Origin: Chaetomium olivaceum
Lineage: Eukaryota; Ascomycota; Sordariomycetes; Sordariales; Chaetomiaceae
DNA length: 64,000 bases
Assembly (NCBI GenBank): GCA_039881045.1
Contig: JAYWVB010000008.1
Coordinates: forward strand, 558,001 to 622,000
Reading direction: 5' to 3'
Shown: positions 51,482 through 63,585 of the stretch, piece by piece
Layout: the number at the start of each line of letters is the position of its first letter
Numbering within the stretch: the first letter of the stretch is position 1
Program-made: the position numbers and the translations under genes
The notes under the pieces: generated by a model
Told to the model about the DNA's origin: nothing
The model's input: only the letters and a program-made list of their open reading frames with translations
Database searches by the model: none

Positions 51482-52130
51482 CGCGTGGTTGGCTATGGCG
51501 ATGTGTGATATGATATTCTGGCTGGTGCTGTTTGTTGAGATTTGAAATGGCTTTTCCTGATGTTGTCGGATGTATGGATGTGTGGGCACGTGTGGGCGTG
51601 GGTGTATGTTGGGTTCGAGTTGGAGTGGATGATGGAGAGAGTAGGAGGAAATCTCTTAGTCGGTTGGGAAACCGAGAGAGAGATTTACTCGGTTAGATCC
51701 GAATGTCTCACGAGTTGTCCGAGTTTGGTTCATATATAATGAGAATCGAGACGATAAAAATAGTTGGGGTGGCAAGATGCTGCTGTTCCAAAAACAAAGT
51801 TAGCGAAGACTCGATCATTACTGTTATTTCGCGAATACCTCCCTAGGTAGGAACAAAATGTATGGAGGCCACTTAGTGGGATTGATCGCGGGTTGTGGGC
51901 AAAGTCAGACGGTAGGAAAGAGAGGACGCGCTCGCAAGAAGAACAGAAGAACCAAACATACCAGGAGACGATGGCGTATCTCACAAGAATCCCGTTCATC
52001 CATGTACATGTACAAGCTCCAGTAAGCTACTTACAATTAGAAATGATAAATGCCCAAAACAAGCCAATCTCTCTCACCAATCGCAAACCCCATCTACGAA
52101 CGCCTCGCTGGCTAAACCACCAGAAACGCC
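51482..52130. other. Intergenic
   Basis: About 650 bp: promoter region of the second RING gene and 3' flank of the NT-C2 gene. A CCTCGCTGGCTAAACCACCAGAAACGCCTCACCGGCTAA near-duplication at 52100-52142 is visible. No gene seen. Confidence 0.3.
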
Positions 52131-53853
52131 TCACCGGCTAAGCCAACCCAAACCCACACTCACACCCACCCCCTCCCATCTAATACCCCCCCCAGGAACA
52201 GTCCACGCCACCAAATCATCCCTGACCTCCCCCTCATCCACCTCCCTTGCCCTCTTAAACCCGCCCATCTCCCGCCCCCTAGCAGCAGCACCAGCAGCAC
52301 CATCCCTCGGCTCACTCCCCAGCGTGGTCACCGTCGCCAGACTGACCAAGCTCGAACTGCGACTCCTCAACCCGCCGCCGTCATGCGTGATCTTGCTGTC
52401 CTCACGACGGTGGTGGAACGAGGGGAAGGGCTCGCGCAGGGCGGTGCCGTTGACGGCGATGCCGATGCCGCGGCTGGACTCGCGGTCGAGGTCGCGCTCG
52501 CGCTCGCGGCTGTGGTCGTTGCCGAGTATGGTGGCGTTGCTGCGGTCGCTGGCGGCGCTCTGGTCGCGCAGGTGGCGCCGCAGGCGGGTGACGTCGCGCG
52601 GGCGGAGCGTGCCCATCATGTCGTTGTTGTTGTTGTTGTTGTTGTTGTTGTCGGAGGAGGGGGGCTGTCTTCGCGCCGGAAGTTGCGTCGGCTGCTGCCG
52701 CTGGGTGGGCTGTGGTCTCGCGACGTCCCGCCCCCCCGAAGGTGGCTGCGGCTGGAGGTTGTTGAGTGGTGGTGGTGGTGGGGAGTCGAGAGTGGCCCCG
52801 TGCGTGGTGGGGTTTGGGTGTTTCAAAGCCCTCGCCGCCGCCGAATATGTTTTCGATGCACTGGTCGGCTGGCAGTTCGCCGGGTTGGCTTGCCCAGCTG
52901 GCGGCTAGGGCGCGGCGGTACATGTCTTGGACCTCAAACATGTCGCGTGATTTCCCGGAACGAGGAGGGCGCGTGGCCTGGGTGGTTGCGCCGACATCCA
53001 CGGGCTCAAATGTGTCCCCTGCGACAAACCCGGCGATGCCGCCAAAGACGGGGGCGGATTTGGGGGGTGGGGCGACATAATTGCGCTCGCCATCGACCTG
53101 TACCATCAAGATGCTGATCTTGAGTGTTGAGTTGATCTTGCTGTCCTGCATGAGGTAGCGCCGCACGACGCCATCCTGGACATCTGTTGCCGGGCGTTCT
53201 TCCTCCTGGGAAGCCCGGGGCTAGATTCTGTCACCGGAGAGACGGTAGTGCTCAGAGAGCTGCGTTTGCGGTGGTGGCTGGACTTCTGCACAGGTGACGC
53301 CAGTGCTTCCTTGATGGCATTTGCAGTGCTTCCGTCACGCAATACCGCCTCGCTCTCCTCCACATACTCGCTAAGATTGAGGCGGACAGTGCCGAGGGTG
53401 ATCTTCTCGTCCCGCCCGGCTACGCTGGCCAACCCACCAGCACTGAACTCCTGCACTACCTCGAACTCGATGGCGCATTCGCCCAGGCTGTTGTTGCGGT
53501 CGATACCAATGCGGACCGGGACGATCTTCGAGTAGTTTGTAGTCGACCCTGTGGTTCTGAATCGGGCATTTCTGTGTCCGCCCGCGGTGCTCTCCATGGA
53601 TGCTATGTGGGAGATGCCATTTAATCATGGACACTCCCGAAACAAGGGGAACATTGTTGAGATCGGATATCTGATGTCGTTAGCGCTGTGGGTTCCTTTC
53701 AACTACGGATTTTGTAATTGTACCTACCTTGATATGAACATCGAACTTGGGCTGCAGAACAAATACATCAATCAGCTTTTCACAGCTCTTGGAGGGGCAT
53801 CCTAACGAACGGTCGTACCTTTCGGCCCTTGCTCACTATGGGAAGAATTGCAT
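52131..53853 (-). CDS. NT-C2 domain protein (EEIG1/EHBP1 type), four frame breaks
   Basis: Exons: 53853-53819 (12 codons if one C is added: MQFFPIVSKGRK), 53751-53728 (PKFDVHIK) and 53670-52131. Introns 53818-53752 (67 nt) and 53727-53671 (57 nt), both phase 0. The NT-C2 domain (PF10358) reads ISDLNNVPLVSGVSMIKWHL, HGEHRGRT, then YSKIVPVRIGIDRN and LGECAIEFEVVQEFSAGG, with VRRYLMQDSKINSTLKISIL as its end. Breaks lie at about 53840, 53537, 53214 and 52816; at least three coincide with runs of three or four equal bases. The C-terminal part is Gln/Asn/Pro-rich, with nine asparagines from a (GTT)n run at about 52622. In animals the domain anchors proteins to membranes or links endosomes to actin; the fungal role is unknown. 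The breaks are more likely errors than decay. Confidence 0.7.
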
Positions 53854-55175
53854 GTTAGCGCAGGGTCCCTCACAACAGGGTTCGTGCTGCGTAATCGTGA
53901 CGCGGTTGCATTTACACAGAACAGCCCGACCCCAGAGTGACGTGACGTCAAACTGTTTAGTGCAAAAAAGAAACCCGGGGTATGTGGTCTGGTGTGTAGC
54001 GCAAAGAAGGCCAAAAAAAAACCGGGGTTTGATGGTAGGAGGAATCTAGGTATGTAACTCGGCAAGCCGAAAAAGGCACAGTTGAAACAAACGGGCGGCG
54101 CAGGATTGTGTAACAAAGGGGTTTCTGAGGGAGGGAAGGGATAACGGCCTAGATAAGACGGGAAGACGGGAAAGAAGGGTGGTTCGTCGGGCTTACTGAG
54201 GGAATCCATGCTTTCTTTAATGCCGCTTTAAAATGTTATCACTCGTTAATTACTCGCATGTGGGTGGCATGTGGCATGTGGCAGTGGCATCCGATGTCCG
54301 ATGTGGCAGTCGATTCAGGATAGGCATTCCTCCCTAACCGGCAATTGGGACCGAATTCGGATGGCCTCCTGCCACTTCCCTTTTTCCAGTTCGTCAGTTC
54401 TTTCGAGATGTGGAGGGAAAGGGGAGACCACGCGAGCTGACGTCGGCACGCCAAGGATTGCTGACGGCTTTTGGAGCGTTTGGTTTGGTTTGGTTTTCCA
54501 GATGAATGGGCCCGGATTGGAATCGGGGAAGCAATGAGTCCGCAGCTGCGCGGTAACGTTGATGCCGAAGCGGGACACTACCACACAACGAGGCAAACCA
54601 AGCGAGCGCGATCCGGGACGAAAGCTTGTCTTCTCCGCGCGGTGTCTGCAGTTCAATTCAGGGATTGGATCTCCTTGGAAGTGGAAACAGAGGATGGGCC
54701 CACCACGATTTAGGGGCCATGGTCGAATTGCGGGGGCATTTCCAGTTCTGAGAACCTTTCCGAGATCTGCGAACGGCCAAGTGGGCTGAGTGAAGCTGAC
54801 TCCAATTCAAGGTCATTTTTGAGAGAGAGGTGTTGAGAGAAATGTCTCATTCTTGACACCGCCATATTTGGGTACAGGGCAGGATATTACTCCCCTCGGA
54901 CATCAACATGATGGCGTTAGTAATATTCGTATCCATGGAACGTATTGAGGTACCGTAAAGGTCGTTGCAATTGAAAGCTTACAGCGCACCGATGGCACTC
55001 CAGGCTCACCTGAGGGTCCCTCAGTGAAGCCCCACCACTGCATCGATAAGCCCCGATAAGAGCTCCAAAAATTAATTGGCTTCATCAGTCGAGTGTCGAT
55101 CTGCCGTTGCTTCTTAACAACCTCCGAGTTCAAAACAACAGCCATCTCGCGCGACCCTGAACCCATGTTGGCCGT
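53854..55175. other. Intergenic, 1.3 kb, between divergent genes
   Basis: Promoter regions of the NT-C2 gene and POP1. No supported gene; several short frames have no coding signature. GTTTGGTTTGGTTTGG-like short repeat at about 54478-54494; GTGGCATGTGGCATGTGGCA repeat at about 54264-54283. Confidence 0.3.
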
Positions 55176-57971
55176 ATGGATGGTAAACGACCTCTGCCCC
55201 TCGGAAAGGGGACGGAGTCGAAAAAACGGAAAGAGCCCCAGGCGGTAACCAAGGACACCAAATCTCGACCCCATGATGGACGACCAACGACGACGACGAC
55301 GCCGAACTCACGCTCTACGAAACGAAGCGTCAAATTTCAGGATGCTCGCAACATCCGCACCCAGCCGTCGGATGCTGCGCTCGAAGATGGCAAGCTCGAC
55401 TTGCAGAAATTCCTCAATGCCCGCGAATTCGAGATCAAGGCCCTCGAGAATAGCATGCGCAAGTGCAAGGCCCTCAATGCAACCCGCGTATTTCAACAAG
55501 TGCCCCGCGCCATGCGCCGGAGGACCGCAAGCCACAATGCTAAGAGAGTACCAAAAAGACTGCGCGAGCGGGCCAAGAGGGAGATGCGCGAGGACAATAC
55601 GCCAACCGTCGAGGCCAGAAAGCGCCGCCCTCGCACAACCCGCGCCCGCATCCGCGCCGAGATGGCCAAAAAGCTAGGAATCCTGGCTGCGAGGAAAAAG
55701 AAGAAGCTGCTAGAAAAAGCCGCCGCCGAAGGAAGCCCTACCGAAGAAGGGTTGAAACCAACTGTGCACACCCGGGCAGCAAGGCCGAAAATTCGACGCG
55801 ATATGCTCAATGAACCGCCAAAGGCCGAGTCCAAGTTCAGGAAGAGGCAAATAAATAAGACGTGGCTGCCGACACACCTTTGGCACGCGAAGCGGGCAAC
55901 CATGACGGAACCAAGCAAACCGCTGTGGCGCTTTGCTATCCCCCTCACACCAACCGAGAAGTGCTATCGCCCAACCCACCGTGCCTCGGGCCAAAAGGGG
56001 GTTGTAGTGTGGGATATGAGCTACATGAGCACCATTGGTTTATATGGGACGGCTGATGGTGCTGAGCGGGTCTTGAAGTCTTTGGGACTGACACAGGAAA
56101 GCGCCTGGGGTGTCAGAGGACAAAAATGGAGGGCTGGCGTACGGAAATGGACGGGTATCCTCAGCAAGCAGGCCAAAGACTCGAGGCGCGATATTGGACC
56201 TGCAACCATCGTCTGGAACCCCCAAGCACCGGTTCAGACCGGCGATGCTATGGACTTGGACCGCCCAAAGAAGCCGCAAAGACAGCTGTTCATTCGGACT
56301 CACCCATCATGCTTCCTTGAGCTGTTCCAAGAACTCCTCAAACTTGCGAAGATGCAAAAGCCTCGCGTTCATATCGAGGATTTGCGCTTCGAGATCGGCA
56401 GTATCGAACTCACTGGCCCTGCGTCGACGGAGGCGCTGCTTGGCGTCCTTCAACCATACTCTGGCAAATCGGGCAGCCAGGAGCGGCATGGTCGGGTTTT
56501 CCAGTCCCTTGCCGGCGTCGCAAACCCCGCGTCACTGCCTAGGGATGCGCTTCTCGCCTTTTCCGTCCAAGACCCCCGTCTGACGTATCCGCCGAAAAGA
56601 GTCAACTTGCCGGATGGCGGTGCGGATGGGCCTCTTATCGAGACGCTCACGAAATGGCCGGTCGACGAGGATTTGGAACCGTTCGATATCTTCAGCCGGG
56701 ATTGTCGATTCAAGGCCTCACAATTGCCTTCCCAAAAATCCATCAACCGCCGGAGAGGGGCGAACGCGCCAGGGGAAACCCTCCAGGTATCCGCGGCCGA
56801 CCCTCCAATCCCTGTCATGCTGCTCGCCTCGAGACCGTCTACTGATGGACAGGCGCAAGGTACATGGACATTGTTGGCGCCGTGGAAGTGTATCATGTCC
56901 CTCTGGTATACACTTATGCGCTGTCCTCTCTCGAGCGGCGGCAACCCTCGACTGGGCGGTTTGAACGAGCAGAGACAAATCGCATTTGAGCACGGAGCTC
57001 CGTGGTTCCCCGGCGACTTCCCAGCGACCGACGCCGGGCGTAACTGGGAACAAGAGCAGCGAGTCAAGCGAAAACAGGATTGGGATCGCCGCCCGAAGGG
57101 CAAGAGGGTCGAGTGGAGGTCGCTCGACCTTGGTGCCAATCGGAAAGGCGAGACCGGAGATGGTTTGGCTTGCGATTTCGAATATTTGTTTGCCTTCTCT
57201 CGAACGACCAGTTTGTCGATCCCGGATGGGACCGAGATGGAGATTGATCCTCCGGAACGGTCGGGAGAGGCCGAGGCCGCACAAGTCCCCGAACCTTCAG
57301 GAGCTGCCTTGGGGCTGATTCGACGCCTGTCAAAGACGGCTTTCACCTCGCTCCTCGGATTACCCAATCCAGCCAAGCCTCCCGCGAACTCCATCGTCAC
57401 AATTCATTTAACCTTTATCGCAAGAGGCGTCGCAAACAACTGCGCCAGGATCTACCGGTTGCCTTCCCGGAAGCCAAGGATCGCCGACCCGTCTGACGAG
57501 GCTGAAGTTCTCGCGTCCGACCCGACGTCAACCCAGTCGGCAGGATCCCTCCCTCGAGATTTGAGGGATCAGTGGCTTCGGGGCCTGCCGAACTCCAGGA
57601 ACAGGGGTTACGATCGTCGATCCCGATTGGGGGTGCCCTCACAGATGCCCCCCGGCATCGATATGGAGTCACGCAAAAAACTATTAGCGCAATCACTCGT
57701 CACGACGGAGCTCCCCTACCCCAAACCGGCCGCCAATGAGCTCGACGTTGGCGGACACCATCCCCTGTGCCCGGACACGGAGGACCTTTTAGGTTTTGTG
57801 ACGACAGGCGCCTTCAGTCTGAGCGAGGGTAGGGGCACAGCGATTGGCTCCATCTCGGCAGAAAAGGCCCTCGAGTCGGTGCAGGAGGGTGGCGCGAAGG
57901 AAGGGAAGCTCTGCATCGTCAGGAACGCGGGTGAGAATGTGGGCTGGTTGGCGAAATGGGAACTTGTTTGA
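55176..57971 (+). CDS. POP1: RNase P / RNase MRP protein subunit Pop1
   Basis: One intact frame of 931 residues without introns, start ATG 55176. After a basic, Ser/Thr-rich leader it shows the Pop1 N-terminal signature: LDLQKFLNAREFEIKALENS, then RVFQQVPRAMRRRTASHN and KRVPKRLRERAKREM (residues about 78-140), followed by TWLPTHLWHAKRATM and the Cys-free core. The POPLD region begins near residue 563 (WTLLAPWKCIMSLWYTLMR), with GLNEQRQIAFEHGAPWFPGD after it. Pop1 is the largest protein of RNase P and RNase MRP and binds the RNA component, acting in tRNA 5' processing and rRNA maturation in nucleus and nucleolus. Length is typical for filamentous fungi. Unlike several neighbours it has no frame break, showing that long error-free stretches exist. 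Confidence 0.93.
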   Translation: MDGKRPLPLGKGTESKKRKEPQAVTKDTKSRPHDGRPTTTTTPNSRSTKRSVKFQDARNIRTQPSDAALEDGKLDLQKFLNAREFEIKALENSMRKCKALNATRVFQQVPRAMRRRTASHNAKRVPKRLRERAKREMREDNTPTVEARKRRPRTTRARIRAEMAKKLGILAARKKKKLLEKAAAEGSPTEEGLKPTVHTRAARPKIRRDMLNEPPKAESKFRKRQINKTWLPTHLWHAKRATMTEPSKPLWRFAIPLTPTEKCYRPTHRASGQKGVVVWDMSYMSTIGLYGTADGAERVLKSLGLTQESAWGVRGQKWRAGVRKWTGILSKQAKDSRRDIGPATIVWNPQAPVQTGDAMDLDRPKKPQRQLFIRTHPSCFLELFQELLKLAKMQKPRVHIEDLRFEIGSIELTGPASTEALLGVLQPYSGKSGSQERHGRVFQSLAGVANPASLPRDALLAFSVQDPRLTYPPKRVNLPDGGADGPLIETLTKWPVDEDLEPFDIFSRDCRFKASQLPSQKSINRRRGANAPGETLQVSAADPPIPVMLLASRPSTDGQAQGTWTLLAPWKCIMSLWYTLMRCPLSSGGNPRLGGLNEQRQIAFEHGAPWFPGDFPATDAGRNWEQEQRVKRKQDWDRRPKGKRVEWRSLDLGANRKGETGDGLACDFEYLFAFSRTTSLSIPDGTEMEIDPPERSGEAEAAQVPEPSGAALGLIRRLSKTAFTSLLGLPNPAKPPANSIVTIHLTFIARGVANNCARIYRLPSRKPRIADPSDEAEVLASDPTSTQSAGSLPRDLRDQWLRGLPNSRNRGYDRRSRLGVPSQMPPGIDMESRKKLLAQSLVTTELPYPKPAANELDVGGHHPLCPDTEDLLGFVTTGAFSLSEGRGTAIGSISAEKALESVQEGGAKEGKLCIVRNAGENVGWLAKWELV

Positions 57972-59835
57972 CGGGGTTCCGACGGCAACTGCTTCCTCTG
58001 TTGCTTCTTCCCCGGTGACAAATGACTCAAGCTTCGTCTAACCAACTAACCGAGCGCCTCACTCGGTTGGCGTTCTCTGAAGAAAGGAACCCGTTGGGTT
58101 GGGATTGCAAGCCACCATCACTGAGAAGAGGGTGGCCACAAACAATTATTGCTAAGCAGCAGTTGGTGACCATTCCCGATTTCGCTCGGCCTCGCAAATT
58201 CGATGCCGCAAATGGAATGCCTGGGCTCCACAGACAAACGTCAAAACGCCTTGCTCGTCGGGTCATCTCCCGATTATCTTTTCGGCCACAGTCCCCGAGA
58301 GGGAGTTCGCGAACGGTTGCAGGCAGGGCTCGGACGTTGCGAGTCAGAAACAGGGGGGTGATCCCTATCAAACTGACAGGAAAGCCGTCTTCTGTTTGTG
58401 ATGAGACGCAAGGGCTATCATGTACAGATATTACTGTGTAACCTGACGGTGAGAGAGTGAACTTTTTGTCTAGATTCTCTGGTTGCGTTTGGCTGATGGT
58501 GCAAAAAGGCTGCAGTTTGGAACAGTACAACATATGGTACACCCCACGTACGGTCCGATCTGTAGTTTGGAGATCGTAATCCCGTCTCGGGCAATCAAAA
58601 GTGACACATTCTGCCTCGTTGACCAACCTGAGCCAACCCAACCCAACTGTCACAGTGACATCGAAAGTCCAACCCACTGGGTCTCCTGCACCTCCGTCAC
58701 CTGTGGGACAAGGATGGCGACAAGCCAATCAGAGGTGTTTGTTTCCTGCAGCCACGGTCGATCAGTCCCGAAGTTTGGATGCATCCACCCAGGTCACAGC
58801 AAGAGATTGGATGTCGGCATCATGATCGCTCTCTCGATCGCTCCAGATCCCGGGCGAGATAACTCACTGCGCCCTCGGTGGATCTTCAAAACCTGAACGA
58901 GCCACGGCCACGGCAGCACAGTGACTTTTTGATTTCTCCCTCCCTTGTTCGATACCCCAGTGGGGATCGGGATCTCACTGGTCCGGGTCTCGGTTACTCT
59001 GCCCTTGTGCTTATGCTGTCTCCAATCCAGGGCTCGGAGTTTTGCGAAGCGGCAGGTTGGGGGCGCAACGGCAGGGCTGCAGGCCGAGAGAAGTGGCGCT
59101 GGTGCAGCAAACAGCTCCCCGGTGATGTGCTTTACAAGTCGGTGGTCCGCATCACCGCGGTGCCTTTCCGTTCCGTACACTTTTCCTCCAAGACCCGGCT
59201 GCTTCACACACCTGGACGAAGACAACTCCTCGAACGGCTGCTGAAACCGCTCGTACGAGCGTGTAGAATCGCCAACAGGATTACCCCAGCACCCAGGAGA
59301 ACCATTTATCTGGAACGGCCATCTCAGTCCAGTCATGTCAAGGGGAGCACCGGCCTGACTGAGCCTATCACAACCGCAGCCAACCGCCTGCCCACCATCT
59401 CGACCGGTCAACTTCATTCGATTGGAAGCTCAGTCACAGGCTCACGTTACGTTACACAAACCGTTTCTGGTCCTGCATTGTGCCTGTGTGAGAACAAACA
59501 CACACACACATACGAGACTTCTTTCTGGCACCCAAACCCCAGCCTTATTCTTTGGTCTCTACTCTTGACCTTCCGCCCTCTTTCCACCATCTCGGAGGTC
59601 TCGTACCTTGTCTAGTTATTACACTACCGAGGAACAACTCACACTTCGGCCCGGGTCGCGTCACTTGTGGAGCAAACAGGGCAGCTGCCGCCTTGGCAAG
59701 ATTAGCCAAGACAGCTCTCACTGGGCCTGGTCAGACAGAAACCCCCCTCCCCCTGCTTTGCCCACTTCAAGACAGGGCGAACCCCGACTGAGCGATAACG
59801 ATAAACACCCGCCCTTCGTCGGCCCCTCCGGTCGT
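57972..59835. other. Intergenic, 1.86 kb
   Basis: The 3' flank of POP1 and upstream region of the RBR gene. Overlapping open frames on both strands (58.0-59.4 kb) lack motifs or biased composition. An ACACACACACAC run lies at about 59498-59510. The frame of the RBR gene is open from 59608, but the first ATG is 59836. A spliced leader exon cannot be excluded. Confidence 0.3.
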
Positions 59836-62404
59836 ATGCCTCACCACAGCGTCCGCGTCCGTGTCCCGACGCCATCCCATCTCGTACCAGGTCATGTCTC
59901 GCAAGTTTTCGACCGATACACGCTTGACGGCCCCGGAGGAGGAGTCGCTTCGACCGTCGACCGACTTGCACTGGCGGCCGTGGCATCCATGGCGGCTCGA
60001 CGCTCGACGCTCCTAGCCAGCTCATCCGTCGACGGCGGCCGCATCGGACTACCGGAGCTCGAAGATGCCGAGTACGTCCGCGAGGTTCTGGGCCGGTCCG
60101 ACGGCGCCACCGAGTCGGATATCGAGCAGGAGTTGGTTGCGAGGGCGGCGGCGCTGCAGATTGAGCTGCCATCGTCGCGGCGGCCCAGCACACAAGACCA
60201 GAGGATCGCCGCGGGCCGGTTTCTCGAGACGCCCCCCCGGCAGCAGAGTCGGAGAGGGTCGGCAGGGTCGGATGGAACCAGACAGAGTATCAGGACACCG
60301 CGGACAGCAGATCAGCCGATAGAGACAGGGACGGCAACAGAGACCCCTGCCCCGCTGGCAGAAATTACAACGAGGAGGAAGTCCAGGCCCCTCAGCTTTT
60401 CCCAGTACGAAAAGTTCATCAGCCAGGTTGATCCTGCGCTGGTGCAGCCCAAGATTCCCCGGCCAACCCGTGTCGAGAAGGCGGAACGGACAGGCGGTGT
60501 TCTGGTGAAGTCGGGGACAAAAAGGGGGGTCAGGGGCTTCACGCGGAGCATAGCGGCTAGGCTGAGGAGGAGGAGACCGACCCCGAATTTGCCCATGTAA
60601 GTGCATACGCGACCATCCCCCGCAAAAAAACGGACATGCTAACGCTCCCAGGCCTTGCGTTTGCTGCCGCGAAGATTTCACCACCGACAGTAATACCCTG
60701 CATGCCCTCCCGTGCGGGCACTACTACTGCCGCGACTGCCTAGCCATCATGGTCGACCAGTCCATGCTGGACGAATCCAAAATGCCGCCAAGGTGTTGCA
60801 CCCAACCCATCCCAAGCGCCATCATCAAGCTAGTCCTCTCACGAGAAAAACAAGACCAATTCCTCAAAGCCGTGCTCCAATACAACACCCCCTGGGAGGC
60901 GCGCATCTTCTGCCCCAACACAGCCTGCGGGGAATTCATCCCGGCCGCCGACAAGACGGATCCCAAGCACCCCTTCGAGGCGCTCTGCCACGCCTGCCGC
61001 ACGCAGGTCTGTGTGCTGTGCAAGCGCAACGCCCACGAGCTGGGCCAGGACTGCCCCGAGGACCGTGACAGCGACGCCGTGCTCAGGATGGGCGAGACGT
61101 CCGGCTGGCGCCGCTGCTACAAGTGCCGCTCGCTGGTGGAGCTGGCGCAGGGGTGCACGCACATTACGTGCCGGTGCAAGGCGCAGTTTTGTTATATCTG
61201 TGGTGCTGTCTGGGACCCGGTCGTGGGGTGTCCCAACTTTTGTAATGGCGAGGAGGAGATGGAGCGGCGGCGGGTGGAGGAGGAGGCCCGGCTGGCGGAG
61301 CTCGAGGCGGAGAAGGTGGCGCGGGAGAAGGCAGCCGAGGCGGAGGAGCGGGCGAAGGAGGAGGCGGAGAGGAGGACGCGCGAGAGTCCCGAGTTCAGGG
61401 CGCTGCGGGCGCGGCAGGAGGCCGAGATGGCCCGGTTCAACGAGTACGAGCAGCGGGTGAAGGAGGCGCTGCAGACGCGCCAGCACAAGAAGAGGGTTGC
61501 CCTGGGGGACAAGTATGCGGACCTCATGCTCAAGATGCGCGACCGCCACGCCAAGACGGAACAGCACCTCGAGGACCGCCAGGTCATGGCTGAGATTGAG
61601 CTGCAGGCGGGGCTGGAGGAGAAGGAGAAAAAGGTGCTGATCAAGCTGAGGCATATGGAGGACTACTGCAACGGCAAGACGGCGCTTGCGGCCTCTCCCA
61701 GCGAGCAGCTGCTACAACCAGAGTCACAATCACCGTCACAATCACCATCACGCCCACCATCATCACAGCAACTACAGCAACAACCAGACCAAGCCCCAAA
61801 CCAACCACCACAATCACCACAACCCCAACCCCAACCCCCCATAGAAGAAAAAGGAAACAACAACAACAACAGCAACAACATGCCCCACCGCCTCGTAACC
61901 CCCCGCGACCTCGAACAGCTCCGCCAGCAGTACTGCGTGCGCGACGGCATGGCGCGGCGGCACCAGTCGCAGATCCACGTGCGCGAAAAACAAGCCAAGC
62001 GCATGGAAGAGCTTGTCGCGCGGCACGAGCGCGAAACTGATGCCCTAGCAGCCCGCCGCGCAACCGACCTCGTCGCGCTGGTCGTCGAGTTTGCGAATGC
62101 GGACGAGGCGGTTTTGCATACCCTTGCGGCGCGGCGGAGGAGGATGGTGAGGCGGTGGCGGTGGGAGGTGGAGGTGTTGAGGGGCGAGGTGGAGGCGAGA
62201 GAAGAGGGCGGCAGCGGCGGCGGGGTGAGGTATGCGAGGGGGGAGGTGCCGGTTTGGGTTGGGGGTGGGGAGGAGGAGGAGTATCATGGGTTGGGGGTGG
62301 GGGAGATGCTGAGTTTTGATGGTGTTGGTGTTGGTGTTGGTGTTGGTGAGGGGGGGGATTATTATTGTGGTGGGGGGAGGAGGGGTTGGTGGTGGATGAT
62401 GTAA
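59836..62404 (+). CDS. RBR-type E3 ubiquitin ligase
   Basis: Exons 59836-60596 and 60652-62404, intron 55 nt (GTAAGT to CCCAG, phase 2); 837 residues. N-terminal 250 residues: low-complexity and basic near the end (RLRRRRPTPNL). RING1 starts at the junction (CVCCREDFTTDSN, then LPCGHYYCRDCL). The IBR follows: FCPNTACGEFIPA, CHACRTQVCVLCKRNAH. RING2 is CYKCRSLVELAQGCTHITCR, with the conserved catalytic-type Cys after HIT, and CKAQFCYICGAVW. RBR ligases pass ubiquitin through a thioester on that Cys. Downstream lies a long charged helix of about 150 residues (Glu/Arg/Lys-rich, probably coiled coil), a Gln/Pro/Ser low-complexity linker, a second helix and a glycine-rich end. The frame is unbroken after splicing. 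Substrates cannot be guessed from the sequence. Confidence 0.88.
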
Positions 62405-63585
62405 GGTTGTTTGGGGAGTGTGATGCGCAGTCGCTTGTGGTGTGAGGCGGGTTTGTGTTGGAGATGGGTTCTTGTTCTTGTGTTCTTTTCACCCTTCTTC
62501 TTTCTTGCGCCATTCCAGCGGAAGCCATAGCTGCTTCTCTCTCATCACACTTTCCTATCTCTCTTTCGGGGGCTTCATATGTCGGCATATCTATCGCATG
62601 GGGCGAGCGGTATCAATACCAGGACTGGGGCGGTAGGGCGCGGTAGGGGGCAAGGGGTTGGGCGCTCCGGGAGCACGGAGTTTCAAGGTTTTATTTTGTT
62701 GTTTCTCATATATCACAACAGTTCTCGCGGTCATGTCTCTTTACGACACTGACCATGGCCAGTTGGGCGGCCGGACACACCACACCAATCTTTTCCTTGT
62801 GTTGAGGGGGAACGGGGATAACAAGAAAACACACGAGTTTGTCACGAATATGTATGGGAACATGGGATGGGTCTCGGTATCATCTTTCCTCAGCTACTCC
62901 GACCACCCACCCATTGCTGTACCATGCCGCGAGACAAACAGAAGACAGACGGACAGACAAACGGATAGGATATCATACTCAAGCACACTATATCAATGCT
63001 ACTAGTAGCACTTTATTATCACTCCATCATCATGTCAACCCAGCTTCCGTCTTGTATCTATGTATCATCTTCACAACGTAAACAGCCCCATCCAACAATG
63101 ACGGCTGCCAAGCCGGTGGTTGTTGATGCACATCTAGGGGCCCCTTGCACAACCACTCCACCGGGTCTGTCGTCCGTGCCGGGCTCGATGCGACGATACC
63201 CCTGGCACAGTTGTACTGTGTATGTACATATGAAGGTAGCCTTCCGGTATCTGTCTGATCCTAGGTTGGGAACGGTGTGCCAAAAACCAAAGGAACGGGA
63301 AGGGTGGATCAAGTTAGGTAAGGATGAAAGCCAAAACGCCCATTCTATTAACCTATGTCCTCCCTGAGAGAAACGGAAACCAGAATCATGGAGTCAAACT
63401 CCTGTGGTCCGTGAAATACCTAAGGAAAAGTCTTCTGCCTGCTGGGGTGAAGCAGATAATAGCAACCAACTGCTTCAGCATGTTTTCTTTACCGTCCCAA
63501 GCGACCCTCCCCAACCCTTCCAGCTCAACAGCAAAAGACCGTCCCATACTGCTCACCCCATCCCAGCACACCCAACCACCCCTCC
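62405..63585. other. Intergenic between convergent genes, 1.18 kb
   Basis: 3' flanks of the RBR gene and the SH3 gene. A short tandem GACAGACGGACAGACAAACGG run lies at about 62945-62966. No gene supported. Confidence 0.3.

Noticed and set aside
61641..62588. 315-codon minus-strand frame
   Set aside because: Antisense to the RBR gene's low-complexity tail; no domain, extreme Pro/His/Cys runs.
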